Below, piece by piece: positions 4,500 to 7,889 of a DNA stretch of 7,889 bases (its first letter is position 1; every line of letters begins with the position of its first letter). This DNA is from Candidatus Magasanikiibacteriota bacterium (GTDB lineage Bacteria > Patescibacteriota > Patescibacteriia > Magasanikbacterales > UBA922): positions 1-7,889 of the forward strand of contig QIHL01000051.1 of NCBI GenBank assembly GCA_003230965.1, read 5' to 3'. A model generated the notes under the pieces. That model did not search any database, had not been told where the DNA came from, and saw nothing but the letters and a program-made list of their open reading frames with translations. The position numbers and the translations under genes are program-made.

Positions 4500-5555
4500 A
4501 TGGGGTTCAAACGCAAGATACGAAAATCAGTTTTTTTTATAATTTTTGTGATTATTTCAATCGTATTGCTTGTTGTTTGGGTTGGATATCACGCAGTATA
4601 TAAAACGGTTGCGACAAATGAACAATCGGTGACATTTCAAGTATCAAATGGAGAATCTATATATGCATTGGGTGCACAATTACAAAATACTAAGATTATT
4701 AATAGTGCGTGGTTGTTTCGGCAAGTAATTTTTTTCTCTGGCACAGATACACGAGTGCATTCTGGAACGTTTAAGGTTAATGCTCCTGTAACAATTGCAC
4801 GTATCGTTTATGCTTTGGAACAAACTGGGGAGCCAGTAGAAAAAACTATTACTATTTTACCTGGATGGAATTTGAGTGATATTGCAAATTATTTTTTATC
4901 TCAGAAAATTGGAACAACAAGTTCATTTTTTGCACTAGTCGGTCAGCGTGCAGTAGATCCGACAACAAGTTCATTATCATTTTCTCCAGTATTACGGATT
5001 TTGAAAAATAAACCAGTACATATTAGTTATGAAGGGTATCTCCGTCCAGACACATATCGTATTTATGCACATGCAAGTCTGGAAAGTGTTTTGAAGAAAT
5101 TAATTGAATCTAGGAATACTGAGTTTACCAATCAGATGTATGCAGATATGAAAATAAAACATTTGACTGTAAATGATATTTTGACTATGGCGAGTATTGT
5201 AGAAAAAGAGACAAAAACACCAGATGACATGTCCAAAGTTGCTGATATATTTTGGCGACGACTTAATGCTGGTATGCCATTTCAATCAGATGCGACAGTC
5301 TTGTATTCAATTGGCAAGAATGGAAATATTTCTATATCAGATGCTGATCTTGCAACACAAAATGTATGGAATACGTATGTATATACTGGTTTGCCACCTG
5401 GTCCAATTGATAATCCGAGCGATGTGGCTATCCATGCAGCATTGTACCCGAAACAAAATAATTATTGGTATTTCATATCAGATAAAAAAGAAATAATGCA
5501 TTATTCTACGACATTGTTGCAACACAACAGAAATGTGCAAGAATATCTAAGATAA
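4500..5555 (+). CDS. mltG: Endolytic murein transglycosylase MltG (YceG-like)
   Basis: MltG cleaves nascent peptidoglycan strands within the chain and is thought to release them from the synthesis machinery. The 351-residue protein starts with a basic stretch and one membrane anchor (about 11-29), followed by an extracytoplasmic region. The YceG core shows EGYLRPDTYRI (178-188), ASIVEKET (231-238) with the catalytic glutamate, most likely E235, MPFQSDATVLYSIG (259-272), NTYVYTGLPPGPIDNPS (291-307) and a terminal HYSTTLLQHNRNV block (334-346). The family positions I can check are present. It starts 49 bases after the previous gene without a clear ribosome-binding site. An insertion-like serine/threonine-rich stretch (139-163) precedes the core. 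The context with a lipid phosphatase and GDP-mannose synthesis fits envelope building. Confidence 0.95.
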   Translation: MGFKRKIRKSVFFIIFVIISIVLLVVWVGYHAVYKTVATNEQSVTFQVSNGESIYALGAQLQNTKIINSAWLFRQVIFFSGTDTRVHSGTFKVNAPVTIARIVYALEQTGEPVEKTITILPGWNLSDIANYFLSQKIGTTSSFFALVGQRAVDPTTSSLSFSPVLRILKNKPVHISYEGYLRPDTYRIYAHASLESVLKKLIESRNTEFTNQMYADMKIKHLTVNDILTMASIVEKETKTPDDMSKVADIFWRRLNAGMPFQSDATVLYSIGKNGNISISDADLATQNVWNTYVYTGLPPGPIDNPSDVAIHAALYPKQNNYWYFISDKKEIMHYSTTLLQHNRNVQEYLR

Positions 5556-5560
5556 ATTTT

Positions 5561-6694
5561 ATGGATTCGTTGACTTTTCACAAAAATCTTCGTGGAAAAA
5601 TTGAAGTTATTTCTCGTGTAAAAATTACTTCACGAGAAGATTTAAGTTTGGCATATACACCAGGTGTTGCAGATGTATGTCTTGCAATTAAAAAAGATCC
5701 GCATACAGTGTATGATTATACCCGCAAGCACAACATGGTAGCAGTAATTACAGATGGAAGTGCTGTACTTGGTCTTGGCAACATCGGACCAGAAGCAAGT
5801 TTGCCTGTAATGGAAGGGAAGTGTTTGCTCTTCAAAGAATATGGCAATGTAGATGCATTTCCAATTGCAGTGCGTACTCAAGACGTTGAGAAGTTTATTG
5901 AAACTGTTTCTTTAATTTCTCCAATGTTTGGTGGAATAAATTTGGAAGATATTTCTGCTCCACGATGTTTTGAAATTGAAGAACGTTTGCAAAAAGAATT
6001 AGATATTCCAGTATTTCATGATGATCAACATGGAACTGCCATTGTTGCACTTGCAGGGTTGTTCAATGCGCTGAAGATTGTTGGCAAGAAGATTGGAGAT
6101 AGTACTGTCGTTATAAATGGAGTTGGTGCGGCTGGTGTTGCGATTACAAAATTATTAGTTGCCGCAGGTATTGGTGATGTGCGATTGGTGGATTCTAAAG
6201 GATTAATTTGTGATAGTCGTGAGGATTTGAATGACGTAAAGAAAAAATTATTAGAGCTTACAAAAAAACAAACATATTGTGGATCACTCAGTCATGCAGT
6301 TCAGAATGTTGATGTTTTTATTGGTGTAAGTAAGCCTGCTTTGTTAACTCAAGAAATGGTAAAGACAATGGCAAGAGATCCAATTATTTTTGCTATGGCA
6401 AATCCAATACCAGAAATTATGCCAAATGATGCAAAGGCTGCTGGTGCTGCAATTGTTGCGACTGGTCGTAGTGATTTTCCAAATCAAATAAATAATGTCC
6501 TTGCGTTTCCTGGTATTTTTCGTGGATTGTTTGATGCACATATACGTTACGTTTCAATGAATATGAAATTAGCTGTTGCACATGCTTTGGCAGAGTATGT
6601 ACCACATCCAACTTCAGAACATATTATTCCAGATGTACTTGATAAAAATGTTGCAAATGTTGTCGCAAAAGCTATTGCAGTGTTTGGAAAATAA
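5561..6694 (+). CDS. NAD(P)-dependent malic enzyme (oxaloacetate-decarboxylating malate dehydrogenase)
   Basis: Malic enzyme converts L-malate and NAD(P)+ to pyruvate, CO2 and NAD(P)H in the cytoplasm, linking C4 acids with pyruvate and redox supply. The 377-residue protein is the short bacterial form without the C-terminal phosphotransacetylase-like domain. Motifs in order: AYTPGVA (31-37) with the catalytic tyrosine; TDGSAVLGLGNIGP (64-77); PVMEGKCLLFK (82-92) with the catalytic lysine; GGINLEDISAPRCFEIE (124-140) with metal-binding acids; FHDDQHGTA (152-160); the nucleotide-binding glycine pattern GVGAAG (187-192), with D211 ending the next strand, which favours NAD over NADP; and GRSDFPNQINN (302-312). 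It begins five bases after mltG, so it is probably in the same transcript although functionally separate. No irregularity is seen. Confidence 0.96.
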   Translation: MDSLTFHKNLRGKIEVISRVKITSREDLSLAYTPGVADVCLAIKKDPHTVYDYTRKHNMVAVITDGSAVLGLGNIGPEASLPVMEGKCLLFKEYGNVDAFPIAVRTQDVEKFIETVSLISPMFGGINLEDISAPRCFEIEERLQKELDIPVFHDDQHGTAIVALAGLFNALKIVGKKIGDSTVVINGVGAAGVAITKLLVAAGIGDVRLVDSKGLICDSREDLNDVKKKLLELTKKQTYCGSLSHAVQNVDVFIGVSKPALLTQEMVKTMARDPIIFAMANPIPEIMPNDAKAAGAAIVATGRSDFPNQINNVLAFPGIFRGLFDAHIRYVSMNMKLAVAHALAEYVPHPTSEHIIPDVLDKNVANVVAKAIAVFGK

Positions 6695-6728
6695 AAAAAA
6701 ATGATGTGCATTTAGATGCTGCGATTAT

Positions 6729-6758
6729 TTGAATGTTTACGAGTGCACGAATTATATT
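6729..6758 (+). promoter_or_regulatory. Weak promoter candidate before queA
   Basis: TTGAAT (6729-6734, 4/6 to the -35 consensus) and TATATT (6753-6758, 5/6 to the -10 consensus) are 18 bases apart within the 83-base gap between the malic enzyme gene and queA. The start would be near 6766, about 12 bases before the queA ATG. The gap is the largest in the plus-strand gene run, which supports an internal promoter, but AT-rich DNA gives such matches easily. Confidence 0.33.
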
Positions 6759-6777
6759 ATTTATCTTTTAGAACATT

Positions 6778-7836
6778 ATGTATACTAAAGATTTTAATTA
6801 TAAACTTCCTAAAAAGTTAATTGCTCAGTATTCAGTTAAACCACGTGATCATTCTCGCATGATGGTGGTTCATCGCGAAGACCAGACGATTGAACATAAA
6901 CATTTTTTTGATATTCTCAATTATTTACAAGCAGGGGACGTCATTGTCTGGAATAATTCTAAAGTTTTTAAAGCACGATTGTTTGGATATTTGGATTCTA
7001 GAAAAGGAGAACCACTTTTTGAACATAAAAAAAAGATTGAGATTTTTCTTGTTCGTGCAATGGAAAATAGAGGTGTTTGGAAAGTATTGGCACGTCCAGG
7101 AAGACATGTGAGAGAAGGAACACGTTTGGTATTTGCTAATGATTTTTATTGTGATGTAATGATTAAAGAAAAAGATGGAACTATTCTGGTGCAGTTTGAA
7201 GATGACGAAATAGCGGTTCGTCGTAAAGCAAACAAATATGGATATGTTCCAATTCCTCCGTATATTAAAAATAAATTACATGAATTGAGTTTATATCAAA
7301 CAGTGTATGCAAAATTTGAAGGATCAGTTGCTGCACCAACAGCAGGATTTCATTTTACAGATGAATTAATTGCAAAAGCAAAAGCAAAGGGTGTTATATT
7401 TTTGTCAGTTATTTTGCATGTAGGTCTTGGTACATTTTTGCCAGTAAAAACTGAACATGTGGAAGATCATATCATGCATAGTGAATTTGTGGAACTTACT
7501 AAAGATACCGCAATGCAAATTATGCAAGCAAAAAAAGATAATAGACGAATTATTGCAATTGGCACGACAACAGTTCGGACGCTTGAAGGTATTGCTTCAA
7601 TTTTTGATGGAAAGTTAGAATCATATCACGGAGATATAAATATTTTTATCACACCGGAATTTAAGTTTCAGATTGTTGATGCACTTGTGACAAATTTTCA
7701 TCTTCCAAAGTCTACGTTGCTCATGTTGGTCTCTGCATTTGTCAGTGACAGGGAGTTCATGCTTTCGTGTTATAAAATTGCAGTGGAAGAAGAGTATAGG
7801 TTTTTTAGTTTTGGGGATGCAATGTTTATTGTATAA
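6778..7836 (+). CDS. queA: S-adenosylmethionine:tRNA ribosyltransferase-isomerase QueA
   Basis: QueA transfers and rearranges the ribosyl part of S-adenosylmethionine onto 7-aminomethyl-7-deazaguanine at position 34 of tRNAs with GUN anticodons, forming epoxyqueuosine. The 352-residue length is typical. Family blocks are WNNSKVFKARL (58-68), YQTVYAKFEGSVAAPTAGFH (173-192), LHVGLGTFLPV (213-223), GTTTVRTLE (262-270), TNFHLPKSTLLMLVSAF (305-321) and the ending YRFFSFGDAMFI (340-351). NNSKV replaces the frequent NDTRV in the first block, a mild change. There is no clear Shine-Dalgarno site. No other queuosine gene is in the window; the partner tRNA-guanine transglycosylase would be expected elsewhere. 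Confidence 0.97.
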   Translation: MYTKDFNYKLPKKLIAQYSVKPRDHSRMMVVHREDQTIEHKHFFDILNYLQAGDVIVWNNSKVFKARLFGYLDSRKGEPLFEHKKKIEIFLVRAMENRGVWKVLARPGRHVREGTRLVFANDFYCDVMIKEKDGTILVQFEDDEIAVRRKANKYGYVPIPPYIKNKLHELSLYQTVYAKFEGSVAAPTAGFHFTDELIAKAKAKGVIFLSVILHVGLGTFLPVKTEHVEDHIMHSEFVELTKDTAMQIMQAKKDNRRIIAIGTTTVRTLEGIASIFDGKLESYHGDINIFITPEFKFQIVDALVTNFHLPKSTLLMLVSAFVSDREFMLSCYKIAVEEEYRFFSFGDAMFIV

Positions 7837-7844
7837 TAAACAGT

Positions 7845-7889
7845 ATGTCAGTATCAGCAAAAATTTTCTTATTTTATTTTTTACTAGAA
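7845..7889 (+). CDS. Possible start of a further reading frame, cut by the window edge
   Basis: An ATG eight bases after the queA stop codon opens 15 codons without a stop (MSVSAKIFLFYFLLE) up to the window end. The residues are hydrophobic after a short N-terminus, as in a membrane segment or signal peptide. The close spacing behind queA suggests a co-transcribed gene, but so short a piece cannot be assigned and could be untranslated. Confidence 0.25.
   Translation, partial: MSVSAKIFLFYFLLE

Noticed and set aside
6695..6777. GCAT-TTAG-ATGC hairpin after the malic enzyme gene as terminator
   Set aside because: The stem is only four pairs and no T-run follows.

Overview
The window is AT-rich and compact. 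It most resembles a stretch of chromosome from a small-genome bacterium, probably of the Patescibacteria/CPR type (for example a Parcubacteria-like lineage). This is inference from the gene set, the short intergenic gaps, few clear Shine-Dalgarno sites and a tRNA without an encoded CCA end; no marker gene here fixes the taxonomy. The standard bacterial code applies: the PAP2 gene ends in TGA, so the TGA=Gly code of some CPR lineages is not in use.

Left part (1-981): the minus strand carries the first 250 codons of an EcoRI-type adenine-specific DNA methyltransferase that runs off the left edge. Two bases before its start codon ends what looks like the C-terminal tail of a decayed Xre-type helix-turn-helix regulator. 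Behind that is a short GC-rich patch of unknown nature. This is the accessory part of the window and may be the edge of a restriction-modification locus.

Middle part (982-2748, minus strand): a housekeeping unit in the order promoter, rpmF (bL32), nusB, rnc (RNase III), tRNA-Lys(CTT), intrinsic terminator. All parts are co-directional and tightly packed, and all serve ribosome, rRNA or tRNA production. Two predicted RNA hairpins stand out: an AT-rich one in the rpmF leader, and an imperfect one of about 20 pairs directly before the rnc start codon. The second would be a natural place for RNase III self-cleavage.

Right part (2765-7889, plus strand): a divergent promoter candidate starts a second run of genes. 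They are a PAP2-family membrane phosphatase, a mannose-1-phosphate guanylyltransferase-like enzyme (overlapping the first by ATGA), the endolytic murein transglycosylase MltG, an NAD(P)-malic enzyme, and the queuosine enzyme QueA. The first three point to envelope and glycan building: lipid-phosphate recycling, GDP-mannose supply and glycan-strand release. Malic enzyme links to central carbon and redox metabolism, and QueA to tRNA modification. A possible further reading frame begins 9 bases after queA and runs off the right edge.

No CRISPR array, insertion sequence or clearly new multi-gene system is visible. The best leads are the decayed regulator beside the methyltransferase, the hairpin before rnc, and the canonical-looking EF-hand loop inside the methyltransferase.
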